From contig CAIXAA010000405.1 of assembly GCA_903917305.1 (NCBI GenBank), forward strand, positions 1-5,338: a stretch of DNA of 5,338 nt, read 5' to 3'. Numbering within the stretch: the stretch's first letter is position 1; every line of letters starts with the position of its first letter. A program made the translations under genes and the position numbers. This document shows, in pieces, positions 1-5,338 of the stretch. The notes beneath the pieces were generated by a model. It made no database searches and was not told the origin of the DNA. It saw only the letters and a list, made by a program, of their open reading frames with translations. This stretch comes from an uncultured Myxococcales bacterium (GTDB taxonomy: Bacteria > Myxococcota_A > UBA9042).

Positions 1-1
1 C

Positions 2-1288
2 GACCAGAAGGCGATCCGCGCCATCGGGCTGGCGACCGGCGAGGTCGTCATCGCCTGGAGCAACCTCAGCGACAACAACGTCTACGCCCGCAAGTTCGAC
101 AGCACCGGTGGGGCCTTGAACGGCGCCACCGAGTTCATCGCCAACACCACCAAGACCGACGAGCAGCAGGATCCGGCCGTCGCGGTCGCCGGCGATGGCA
201 GCTTTGTCGTGGCGTGGGACTCCAACCTGCAGGACGGCAGCGGCCAGGGCATCTACTTCCAGCGCTACAGCGCCAGCGGCGTGCCGACCGGCATCGAGAC
301 CCAGGCGAACACCACGACCAACCTCGCGCAGATCACGCCGTCGGTCGGGGCGGATCAGGCGGGCAACTTCACGGTGGTATGGGACTCCTACACGCAAGAT
401 GGCAGCATGAACGGCATCTTTGGCCAGCGCTTCTCGGCGGCGGGCACCAAGGTCGGCACGGAGTTTGGCCTGAACCAGTACACGACGTTCGACCAGCGCC
501 GCCCGAGCCTCGCGATGCTGCCCAGCGGCAAGTTCGCGGCGGTGTGGGAGTCCAACGGCCAGCCCGGCGGCGCGGCTTACGATGTGGTGATGCGCTGTTA
601 CGACGAGAACGGCACGGCGCTGGCGGGCGAGGCGATCGCCAACACCAACACGGTCGACAAGCAGCAGTACGCGCACATCGCCGCGTTCCCGGACGGCAGC
701 CAGAAGTATGTGGTGACCTGGCAGAGCTGGGCGGAGGACACGGCGGACTCGTGGGGCGTATATGCGCAGCTGTTCACGTATGATTGCAAGGCGATCGGCT
801 CGCCGTTCCTGGTGAACACGAACAAGACCGGCGACCAGACCTGGCCGCGCGCCAGCGTCGATCCCAAGGGCAACTTCGTCATCGCGTGGAGCTCGCTGGG
901 GCAGGACGGCGACAACCAGGGCATCTACGCGCAGGCGTACGACAGCACGGGCAAGGCAATCGGCGGCGAGACGAAGCTCAATACCATCACGGCCAATGAG
1001 CAATCGCACGCGTCGGTGGCGCTGCTGCCGAGCGGCAAGCTGGTGGCGGTGTGGCAGACGCTGGGCGAGGACGAGGCGGGCTGGGCCTTGAAGGGCGGCA
1101 TGTACGCGGTGAGCGCGGGCATCGGGCAGGTCGGGCTGGATTGGCTGGTGAATACGACGTTCACCGGCGACCAGAGCCAGCCGGCGGTGGCGGCGCGGCC
1201 GGACGGGACGTGGGTCACGGTGTGGCGCAGCTTGGGGCAGGACGGGGACAAGGGGACGGTGATCGGGCGGGTGCAGGGGGTGCAGAAC
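2..1288 (+). repeat. Eight tandem units of about 55 codons inside the propeller-like gene
   Basis: By eye the units start near 2, 158, 323, 488, 656, 830, 995 and 1166, with lengths of about 52 (cut by the edge), 55, 55, 56, 58, 55, 57 and 41 codons. Each has a DQxxP-like entry, a G-F-V-x-x-W strand, an S-x-x-Q-D-G loop, a GIYxQ strand and an NT-T exit. Units 4, 5 and 7 are the most divergent: QPGG, AED and GED replace the QDG loop. Units 6 and 8 share the DNA word GGGGCAGGACGG (near 897 and 1234), the closest pair noticed. The last unit is about 14 codons short. Confidence 0.8.
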
Positions 1289-1291
1289 TAG
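2..1291 (+). CDS. Repeat-rich beta-propeller-like secreted protein, 3' part (5' end outside window)
   Basis: The reading frame is open from the left edge and ends at TAG 1289-1291, giving 429 visible residues; the start lies outside the window. A TTG at 116 is in frame but falls inside a repeat unit, so it is not the start. The protein is a chain of repeats of about 55 residues with a core like VxxWxSxxQDGxxxGIYxQ, then a G-containing turn, then NTxTxxxQ. Such units are common in large secreted or calcium-binding bacterial proteins and are predicted to form four-stranded propeller blades; this is family knowledge and inference, with no fold computed here. The QDG and DGD loops could bind calcium. 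Only two cysteines are visible (residues 199 and 262), both near the end of the third predicted strand of neighbouring units. There is no C-terminal anchor or sorting tail, as the protein stops shortly after the last unit. The signal peptide and any N-terminal domain are not visible. The function is unknown; adhesion or ligand binding is plausible. It converges on the minus-strand cluster. Confidence 0.88.
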   Translation, partial: DQKAIRAIGLATGEVVIAWSNLSDNNVYARKFDSTGGALNGATEFIANTTKTDEQQDPAVAVAGDGSFVVAWDSNLQDGSGQGIYFQRYSASGVPTGIETQANTTTNLAQITPSVGADQAGNFTVVWDSYTQDGSMNGIFGQRFSAAGTKVGTEFGLNQYTTFDQRRPSLAMLPSGKFAAVWESNGQPGGAAYDVVMRCYDENGTALAGEAIANTNTVDKQQYAHIAAFPDGSQKYVVTWQSWAEDTADSWGVYAQLFTYDCKAIGSPFLVNTNKTGDQTWPRASVDPKGNFVIAWSSLGQDGDNQGIYAQAYDSTGKAIGGETKLNTITANEQSHASVALLPSGKLVAVWQTLGEDEAGWALKGGMYAVSAGIGQVGLDWLVNTTFTGDQSQPAVAARPDGTWVTVWRSLGQDGDKGTVIGRVQGVQN

Positions 1292-1301
1292 GCTCGGCGC
1301 A

Positions 1302-1403
1302 TCCGGGTCCGGGTCCGGCTCCGGCTCCGGTTCGGGTTCCGGTTCCGGCTCCGGCTCCGGCTCCGGTTCGGGTTCGGGTTCCGGTTCGGTTTCCGGTTCC
1401 GGC
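1302..1403. repeat. Hexanucleotide tandem repeat, 17 in-register units of TCSGGN
   Basis: Seventeen consecutive 6-bp units with no indel fill 102 of the 120 bp between two convergent stop codons. Sixteen units fit TCCGGN or TCGGGT and one (1386-1391) is TCGGTT. Variation sits at unit position 3 (C or G) and position 6 (C, T or G), plus the single position-5 change. Most units contain the self-complementary tetramer CCGG, so either transcript could fold into alternative short hairpins. In the + frame beginning at 1302 the tract would read as repeated Ser-Gly, but no start codon precedes it after the stop at 1260-1262. A slippage-prone intergenic repeat is the simplest reading. Confidence 0.95.
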
Positions 1404-1411
1404 CTTCGCCC

Positions 1412-3178
1412 TCACGGCAGTGCGCGTACGCAGCGCAGCCCCAGCCCCGCACTGGCCACGAGGCTGCCCTTGACCCGCGCCGCGGCGCGCAATTGCGCTG
1501 CACTGCTGGTGAAATCTCCGCCGCGCGCGACATGGTCAGCGGCTCCGGCAGCCGCCCACGGATCGGTCTGCGCGCCTGCCGCGTAGGGACCGTAGCCGTC
1601 GCGCGTCCATTCGGCGACGTTGCCGGCCATGTCGCGCAACCCATAGGGACTGTTGCCTGCGAGCAGCCAGCCGACCGGCGCGGTCAAGCCCGTACCGCAG
1701 CCGCTGTTGGCGCCATCGACCATCACGGCCAGGCCGCAGCTGGGCGGGGCGTCGCCCCAAGGGAAGCTGCGCATCGCCTGGGCGCACGCCGCGCTGCCAG
1801 CCAATAGACCGTTCTTCTCGCAGCTTCCGCGCGCCGCCATCTCCCACTGCGCTTCGGTGGGCAGATCGTAGCCTTCGCCGCGCCACTGGCAGAACTTGCG
1901 CGCCTGCGACCAATCATTGATGTCATTGACGGGATAGTTGGTCTTGCCCGGGTAGTTCGCCGCCAGCTCCGGCTGCACGAGGTCGGGCGTCAGGCACACG
2001 CCCGCCGCGACGCACGCCTGCCACTGCAGCACCGTCGTCTCGGTCAGATCGATGAAGTAGCCGGAAAGCTTCACTTCGTGCTGCGGCAGCTCGTCCGGGT
2101 TGCACGCGTCCTTGGCGGCGTTGCAGCCCATCCAGAAGCTGCCGCCGGGGACCAGGACCATGCCGGGCGGCGCGGCGGCGCCCTGGCACAGCCCGCCTTC
2201 GCCGCAGACCGCGGCGTCGCCACAAGGGAATCCCGCCGGCGCGCTGGTGTGCGTGCACGCGCTGGGCAGATCGCAGCTGTCGGCGGTGCATGGCGCGGCC
2301 AGCCCGCAGGCGTCGATGGTGCACAAGTTGCCGTCATCGCAGGTGCCGACGTCGTCGGTCTTGCCGTTGCAGTCGTCGTCGACGCCGTTGCAGGTCTCGG
2401 TGGCGGGCGTCGGCGCGTCGCAGGCCGTCAAGCCGCTGGCGCCGCACTGCCACGTGCCGACGCAGGTGCCAAAGTCATTGGTTTGCGTGCACGTTCCGGC
2501 GAGGCCGAGCGCCGCGGCGTTCGGGCTGCAGGTGCACGCGCCGCTGTGCGGGACGCACTGCAGGACGCTCGTGCCGCCGCCTGGATCGCTCACGGTGGTG
2601 CAGTCGGAGCTGAGCGGGCAGTCGGCGCCGGTGACGCACACCTGGCCACAGAACCTGCCGGCGCCGATGGGCAAGCAGAGGTTGTCCTGCTGCCAGGTGC
2701 TGTTGCAGTCGCCGTTCTTGGTGCAGGGATCGCAGACGTGGGGGAACCGCGGCAGGCAATAGCTCGTCGGATCGATGCCGAAGAGCTGCCCGCAGCGAAA
2801 GCCTTCCGGGCAACAGGAGGAGCACGTCCGGGTGCAGAGCTTGCCGTTGCTGGTTTCGACGCAGGCGCCGGAGTCGCAGTCGGTGTCCAACTGGCATGGC
2901 GCGCCGCTTTCGCCCATCTGCGGACTCGCGGACCACGGACAGGCGACATCCGGCACGACATCGACATCGGCTTGCGCGTCCGTGGCGTCCTGCCCGACAT
3001 CCTTGCCGAATTTCCAGGTGTCGAGGCTGGCATCGTGGGAATTGCTGACGTAGCTCGAGCGAAACGTGTCGGGTTCCTCGTACGTCGCGGCGCCGTCGAA
3101 CCAGACGCGGTCCGGCAGCGGCACCGTGCACGCCGTGCAGCAGAGGGCCAACGCGAAGATCGGAACACGCCAACACAT
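1412..3178 (-). CDS. Cys-rich lipoprotein with MopE-type motif and C-terminal FGE/SUMF1-like domain
   Basis: The product has 588 residues. ATG 3178-3176 is chosen because it forms TGATG with the stop of the gene before it, has GAGG five bases upstream, and starts a lipoprotein signal (hydrophobic residues 5-16, Cys17 after CTA). A frame start 25 codons earlier would add a charged Arg-rich stretch. An acidic linker (about 48-79) leads to a region with 36 cysteines between residues 80 and 331. It includes the MopE-type motif CNGVDDDCNG (263-272) followed by a CDDGN..C segment, both common in Myxococcota surface proteins. From about 338 to 586 runs an FGE-sulfatase/SUMF1-like domain: GMVLVPGGSFWMGC, LPTEAQWEMAARG, PYGLRDMAGNVAEWTRDGY, ARGGDF and a final GLRC. 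True FGEs have two copper-binding cysteines between RGG and the AAR segment; here that stretch is TSSAAQLR, so formylglycine formation is unlikely. Export by Sec and lipidation are inferred. It is the last gene of the cluster. Its binding partner or substrate is unknown. Confidence 0.92.
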   Translation of the reverse strand: MCWRVPIFALALCCTACTVPLPDRVWFDGAATYEEPDTFRSSYVSNSHDASLDTWKFGKDVGQDATDAQADVDVVPDVACPWSASPQMGESGAPCQLDTDCDSGACVETSNGKLCTRTCSSCCPEGFRCGQLFGIDPTSYCLPRFPHVCDPCTKNGDCNSTWQQDNLCLPIGAGRFCGQVCVTGADCPLSSDCTTVSDPGGGTSVLQCVPHSGACTCSPNAAALGLAGTCTQTNDFGTCVGTWQCGASGLTACDAPTPATETCNGVDDDCNGKTDDVGTCDDGNLCTIDACGLAAPCTADSCDLPSACTHTSAPAGFPCGDAAVCGEGGLCQGAAAPPGMVLVPGGSFWMGCNAAKDACNPDELPQHEVKLSGYFIDLTETTVLQWQACVAAGVCLTPDLVQPELAANYPGKTNYPVNDINDWSQARKFCQWRGEGYDLPTEAQWEMAARGSCEKNGLLAGSAACAQAMRSFPWGDAPPSCGLAVMVDGANSGCGTGLTAPVGWLLAGNSPYGLRDMAGNVAEWTRDGYGPYAAGAQTDPWAAAGAADHVARGGDFTSSAAQLRAAARVKGSLVASAGLGLRCVRALP

Positions 3179-3732
3179 CAAAACCTCGCGGAAAGGGTGG
3201 CGCCGACCGGCGTGGCCGTCACGTTCGCTTCGTCGTCGCCCACGACCAGCCACAAGCCCACGGTGCCGAGCACGGCGGCAACGCCGCCCAGGACCGCGGA
3301 GCGCGTCAGGCGTTCGCTGATGCGGCTCGACTCGATGCGCGCGTCCTCGTAGGTGATGGCGCTGATGGGCTGCTGGCGAAAGCCCGGCGCGACCTTCTGG
3401 TTGAACGCGTCGCGATCGTTTGCGGCGCTAAGGTAGATGCCGCCGGCGGCGAGGCCGAGCGCGACCGCGGCGCCGATGGCGGTCCAGCCGCCGGTGCTGC
3501 CGATCGCTTCGGCGCTGTGGGGCTTGGGCTTGCTCACCTGGGCGGGCGGCGGCTTGCTCGGCGCGGGCGGCGTGCGCAAGGGCGGCAGCGTGTAGATCCG
3601 CACCGGCGAACGAGGAACCGCGGCGTCGCCTTGGCCATCCTCCGCCGCGCGCGCTGGCGTCGCGCTGGCCAGCGTCGCGAGCAGCGCGGCGCACAGCACG
3701 ATCGCAAGACTTCGCAAGTGTTCAAAACACAA
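3178..3732 (-). CDS. Exported protein with Pro-rich linker and two hydrophobic helices, unknown function
   Basis: The product has 184 residues from TTG 3732-3730. A G-rich stretch (GGGGGCGG) lies about six bases upstream, and this start overlaps the preceding gene by 11 nt. A second in-frame TTG at 3717-3715 would give an equally good signal peptide but has no visible Shine-Dalgarno sequence. Residues 7-29 form a Sec-type signal ending ATPARA, with likely cleavage before Ala30. A Pro/Lys-rich linker (about 40-72) follows, then a hydrophobic segment (82-104), a polar loop with DARIESSRISERLTR (130-144), a second hydrophobic segment (145-165) and a short tail ending LSARF. The layout resembles small membrane proteins found beside lipoproteins and PEGA or kinase genes in Myxococcota, but the family is not recognised. 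If the signal is cleaved, the two helices would form an inner-membrane hairpin with the Pro-rich linker in the periplasm. It is the middle gene of a three-gene overlapping cluster. Confidence 0.82.
   Translation of the reverse strand: MCFEHLRSLAIVLCAALLATLASATPARAAEDGQGDAAVPRSPVRIYTLPPLRTPPAPSKPPPAQVSKPKPHSAEAIGSTGGWTAIGAAVALGLAAGGIYLSAANDRDAFNQKVAPGFRQQPISAITYEDARIESSRISERLTRSAVLGGVAAVLGTVGLWLVVGDDEANVTATPVGATLSARF
3184..3187 (-). promoter_or_regulatory. Ribosome binding site deciding the start of the MopE/FGE-like gene
   Basis: GAGG on the minus strand stands five bases before ATG 3178-3176. It lies inside the last codons of the preceding gene, whose TGA shares its A with the ATG (TGATG). 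This favours the 3178 start and suggests translational coupling between the two genes. Confidence 0.6.
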
Positions 3733-4672
3733 GGCGCACCGCCCCCGAGCAGCCGCTCGGCGTGGTCTGTTCGAGCAGCCCGTCGCTGCTCGCCAGCAAC
3801 CACCAGCCGCTGACGACGAATTGGACGGGCGCGACGTAGATGGTCAGCGCCGCGATCGGCATGAAGTAGCCGTAGCTTGTGATGACGCTGACGTCGTCCG
3901 GCTGGGAGCCCTGACAGGTCGTGTCGACGCAGGTCTGGCTCGCGCTGGTGCGGCCGACCGCGCCGGGCAGCATGCCGCCGGTCAAGCCGAGCTGCAGGGA
4001 GGCCTCCGGCGTCAGCTTCAGGATGCCGCTCATGCCGAAGTTGAAGCGCGCGGTGAAGGAGGAGCCGGTCGTGCTGTAGCTGCTGTGCGCGTTCTCGTGG
4101 CGCGTGCCGCCCGTGCCGGCGGGCCCCGAGCTGGTCGTGTCGACGCTGATGTCGCGCTGCCAGGGCACCGAATTGGCGCCGAACTCCGCGTGCAGGACGA
4201 ATGCGCCGGCGCTGCCTTGGACGACGCGGCCGCGAATCGCGGTGAACAGGCCGACCGCCGGTGGATTCCCGGGCGGCGCGTGCAGATCGACCGCGCTGGG
4301 CTGCGGATTCAGGCCGACTTCGAAGCCGCCGCTGAACTCGACGTTGCGGACGGTGCCGCCGATGCGCAGGTGGACGGTGTCGACCGAGGGCGAGATGCCA
4401 AGGCCGCCGGCTTCGCGGCTGGGCGCGGTGAGGACGGCTGTGCGGCCGTAGCCGCCTTCGATGGCGCCGTGGCCGGACGGGATGAGGTCGCCGACCGCGC
4501 GCAGCGCCGGATTGGCCAGCTGCACATTCTGGCGCATCGTGTACTCGTTGGTGGTGATGGTCGGCTGGACGTAGCCGCTGCAGGCGGTCAAGAGCAGCGC
4601 GAGCAGGGTCAGGTGCAGCCCTGCCAGGGTCAGGCGCGCGGGATGGCCTTGCGCAAGTTCCCTGTTCGCCAT
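3722..4672 (-). CDS. Predicted outer-membrane lipoprotein, beta-rich, unknown function
   Basis: The product has 316 residues from ATG 4672-4670. The frame stays open upstream to a TTG at 4726 with another ATG at 4699, but the later ATG gives the most compact signal peptide and follows a run of seven G about seven bases away. It also lies downstream of the candidate promoter. The hydrophobic segment (about 13-30) ends in a textbook lipobox, LTAC, with Cys31 as lipidation site. The rest is rich in Gly, Ser and Thr, with segments of alternating hydrophobic residues (about 98-121, 139-165, 205-231, 262-295) and the C-terminal end AVRLVF. A terminal Phe after alternating hydrophobics resembles the signal recognised by the outer-membrane barrel assembly machinery. 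Cys248 and Cys253 may form a small disulfide loop. This suggests a lipid-anchored barrel or beta-sandwich; the family is not recognised. It is the first gene of the three-gene cluster. Confidence 0.85.
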   Translation of the reverse strand: MANRELAQGHPARLTLAGLHLTLLALLLTACSGYVQPTITTNEYTMRQNVQLANPALRAVGDLIPSGHGAIEGGYGRTAVLTAPSREAGGLGISPSVDTVHLRIGGTVRNVEFSGGFEVGLNPQPSAVDLHAPPGNPPAVGLFTAIRGRVVQGSAGAFVLHAEFGANSVPWQRDISVDTTSSGPAGTGGTRHENAHSSYSTTGSSFTARFNFGMSGILKLTPEASLQLGLTGGMLPGAVGRTSASQTCVDTTCQGSQPDDVSVITSYGYFMPIAALTIYVAPVQFVVSGWWLLASSDGLLEQTTPSGCSGAVRLVF

Positions 4673-4697
4673 GACTTCGCCCCCCCAGCCTACGGCC

Positions 4698-4726
4698 ATG
4701 CTAGCGATCCGGCGGCGCTGGTGCAA
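4698..4726 (-). promoter_or_regulatory. Candidate sigma70-type promoter for the lipoprotein cluster
   Basis: On the minus strand TTGCAC (4726-4721) and TAGCAT (4703-4698) are separated by 17 bp, the optimal spacing. Matches to consensus are 3 of 6 and 4 of 6. Transcription would start near 4690, leaving a leader of about 20 nt before ATG 4672, which agrees with the chosen start. The match is weak, and chance occurrence is possible. Confidence 0.27.
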
Positions 4727-4772
4727 ACGCAGTGGATGCGGGGGTCTCTTGGTTGGGATTCATTCCAGTTCC

Positions 4773-4806
4773 GGCACCGGCCGCACTGCCGCCGCCATGC
4801 CGTGCC
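4773..4806 (-). terminator. Candidate stem-loop downstream of the GGDEF gene
   Basis: GGCACCGGC (4773-4781) pairs with GCCGTGCC (4799-4806), an eight-base-pair stem with one bulged base and a loop of 17 nt. It begins nine bases after the TGA of the diguanylate cyclase gene on the minus strand. No U-rich tract follows, so it is not a classical intrinsic terminator. It could mark a 3' end in a GC-rich genome. The rest of the 143-bp gap (4673-4815) holds only the promoter candidate and a modestly AT-richer patch around 4747-4770. Confidence 0.25.
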
Positions 4807-4815
4807 AGCAGCTGC

Positions 4816-5337
4816 TCAGGCAGCCACCGCGACCTCCACCCGGTTCCTCCCAGCTTCCTTGGCGGCGTAGAGCGCACCGTCGGCACGCCGCACCAGGCTG
4901 TCCAGCGTGTCGCCCGCGTGCAGTTCGGCGACGCCGCAGCTCACGGTGACGCAACCGGCCGCCTCGAAGCCGGCGCGCTCGACGCAATGGCGGATCTTCT
5001 CGGCGAGCAGGGCCGCGCCCTCCAGCCGCGTCTCCGGCACGAGCAGGATGAACTCCTCACCGCCCCAGCGGCCCAGCACATCGGTCGAGCGGATGTTGTC
5101 GTGCACCACGCGCGCCAGTTCCTCCAGGACATGGTCACCCGTCATGTGGCCGTGCACGTCGTTGATGCGCTTGAAGTGATCGACGTCGAGGAAGATCAGC
5201 GACAATGCGCCGTGGTGGCGGTTCGCGCGCTCCACCTCGCGCGCGAAGGTTTGCTCGAAGCCGCTGCGGTTCAAGGCGCCGGTCAGCCGGTCGACGGTGG
5301 CGTAGGGCGCTGGCGCGGAGGTGCGCGGCGTGAACCG
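4816..5337 (-). CDS. Diguanylate cyclase (GGDEF domain), C-terminal part; 5' end outside window
   Basis: The frame is open to the right edge and ends at TGA 4818-4816, giving 173 visible residues. A TTG at 5274 is in frame, but it lies inside the conserved GGDEF entry motif (D-R-L-T-G-A-L-N-R, visible residues 16-24), so the true start is further upstream. The domain should make cyclic di-GMP from two GTP. Visible hallmarks are the metal-binding region FLDVDHFKRIND (49-60), the active-site motif GGEEF (92-96), and the inhibitory site RSTD (83-86) exactly five residues before GGEEF. The C-terminal segment RADGALYAAKEAGRNRV is also typical. The domain is full length and appears catalytically competent with product feedback inhibition. 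Any sensor or receiver domain is outside the window. A gap of 143 bp separates it from the lipoprotein cluster on the same strand, so co-transcription is uncertain. Confidence 0.95.
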   Translation of the reverse strand, partial: RFTPRTSAPAPYATVDRLTGALNRSGFEQTFAREVERANRHHGALSLIFLDVDHFKRINDVHGHMTGDHVLEELARVVHDNIRSTDVLGRWGGEEFILLVPETRLEGAALLAEKIRHCVERAGFEAAGCVTVSCGVAELHAGDTLDSLVRRADGALYAAKEAGRNRVEVAVAA

Positions 5338-5338
5338 C

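Noticed and set aside
1302..1403. CRISPR array or insertion-sequence end
   Set aside because: Units are 6 bp with no spacers, and there are no flanking terminal inverted repeats or transposase gene.
1051..1473. + strand frame ending in a Pro/Ala/Val-rich repeat
   Set aside because: It overlaps the propeller-like gene out of frame. The Pro-rich tail is just the hexamer tract read in another frame, and the variation there is non-synonymous.
1288..1644. - strand frames across the hexamer tract giving Arg-Asn or Gly-Thr repeats
   Set aside because: They are out of frame with the lipoprotein gene and composed mainly of the repeat; unit variation is non-synonymous on this strand.
3179..3253. 25-codon N-terminal extension of the MopE/FGE-like lipoprotein
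   Set aside because: It would place an Arg-rich stretch before the signal peptide and overlap the preceding gene by 76 nt; the TGATG start with GAGG is better.
2078..3352. Long + strand open frame of 424 codons
   Set aside because: It is fully antisense to the MopE/FGE-like gene and part of the next gene. Its translation is low-complexity Ala/Gly/Arg/Val with no domain signal, a typical shadow in GC-rich DNA.
4673..4726. 18-codon N-terminal extension of the 316-residue lipoprotein
   Set aside because: It makes the n-region too long for a lipoprotein signal and would start at TTG within the candidate -35 box. ATG 4672 is preferred, with ATG 4699 as a less likely alternative.
4790..4810. Possible sigma54 promoter (CTGGCACGG on the minus strand)
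   Set aside because: The -24 element matches, but the correctly spaced -12 element should contain TTGC and instead reads GGCG, lacking the essential GC.
4807..4816. Perfect 10-bp palindrome AGCAGCTGCT
   Set aside because: It is a single short palindrome at the end of the GGDEF gene with no second copy noticed nearby, so there is no support for an operator site.
3821..4870. Long + strand open frame of 349 codons
   Set aside because: It is antisense to the lipoprotein gene and crosses the intergenic gap. Its Ala/Asp/Gly/Arg-rich composition shows no motif, while the minus-strand reading has a clear lipobox.

Overview
The window is GC-rich, densely coding and looks like chromosome from a Myxococcota-type (former deltaproteobacterial) bacterium. 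This is inferred from the gene style: a cysteine-rich lipoprotein that joins a MopE-type metal-binding motif to a formylglycine-generating-enzyme-like (FGE/SUMF1) domain, a Pro-rich protein with two membrane helices, and a long WxSxxQDG-type repeat protein. No rRNA, tRNA, mobile element or CRISPR array was seen.

Layout. Positions 2-1291 (+) hold the 3' part of a gene for a predicted secreted repeat (beta-propeller-like) protein; eight units of about 55 residues are visible and the 5' end is cut by the window edge. It converges on a minus-strand cluster. The 120-bp gap between the two stop codons (1292-1411) is almost filled by 17 in-register copies of a TCSGGN hexamer (1302-1403). Next come three tightly packed minus-strand genes, in transcription order: a 316-residue lipoprotein with beta-rich, barrel-like character (4672-3722), a 184-residue exported or membrane protein (3732-3178, TTG start, 11-nt overlap with the gene before), and a 588-residue Cys-rich MopE/FGE-like lipoprotein (3178-1412, TGATG overlap). 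Upstream of them lies a 143-bp gap with a weak candidate promoter and a stem-loop. The right edge holds the C-terminal GGDEF domain of a diguanylate cyclase (minus strand, 5' end outside the window).

How it may fit together. The three overlapping genes are probably one transcript with coupled translation. All three products carry export signals (two lipoboxes and one Sec-type signal peptide), so they look like a cell-envelope module. Its function is not known from sequence. The FGE-like domain lacks the two active-site cysteines of true formylglycine-generating enzymes, so sulfatase activation is unlikely. The diguanylate cyclase looks catalytically intact with an intact inhibitory RxxD site, but nothing ties it functionally to the cluster. 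The most unusual sequence is the hexamer tract, whose unit-to-unit variation falls almost only at third codon positions of a Ser-Gly reading frame.
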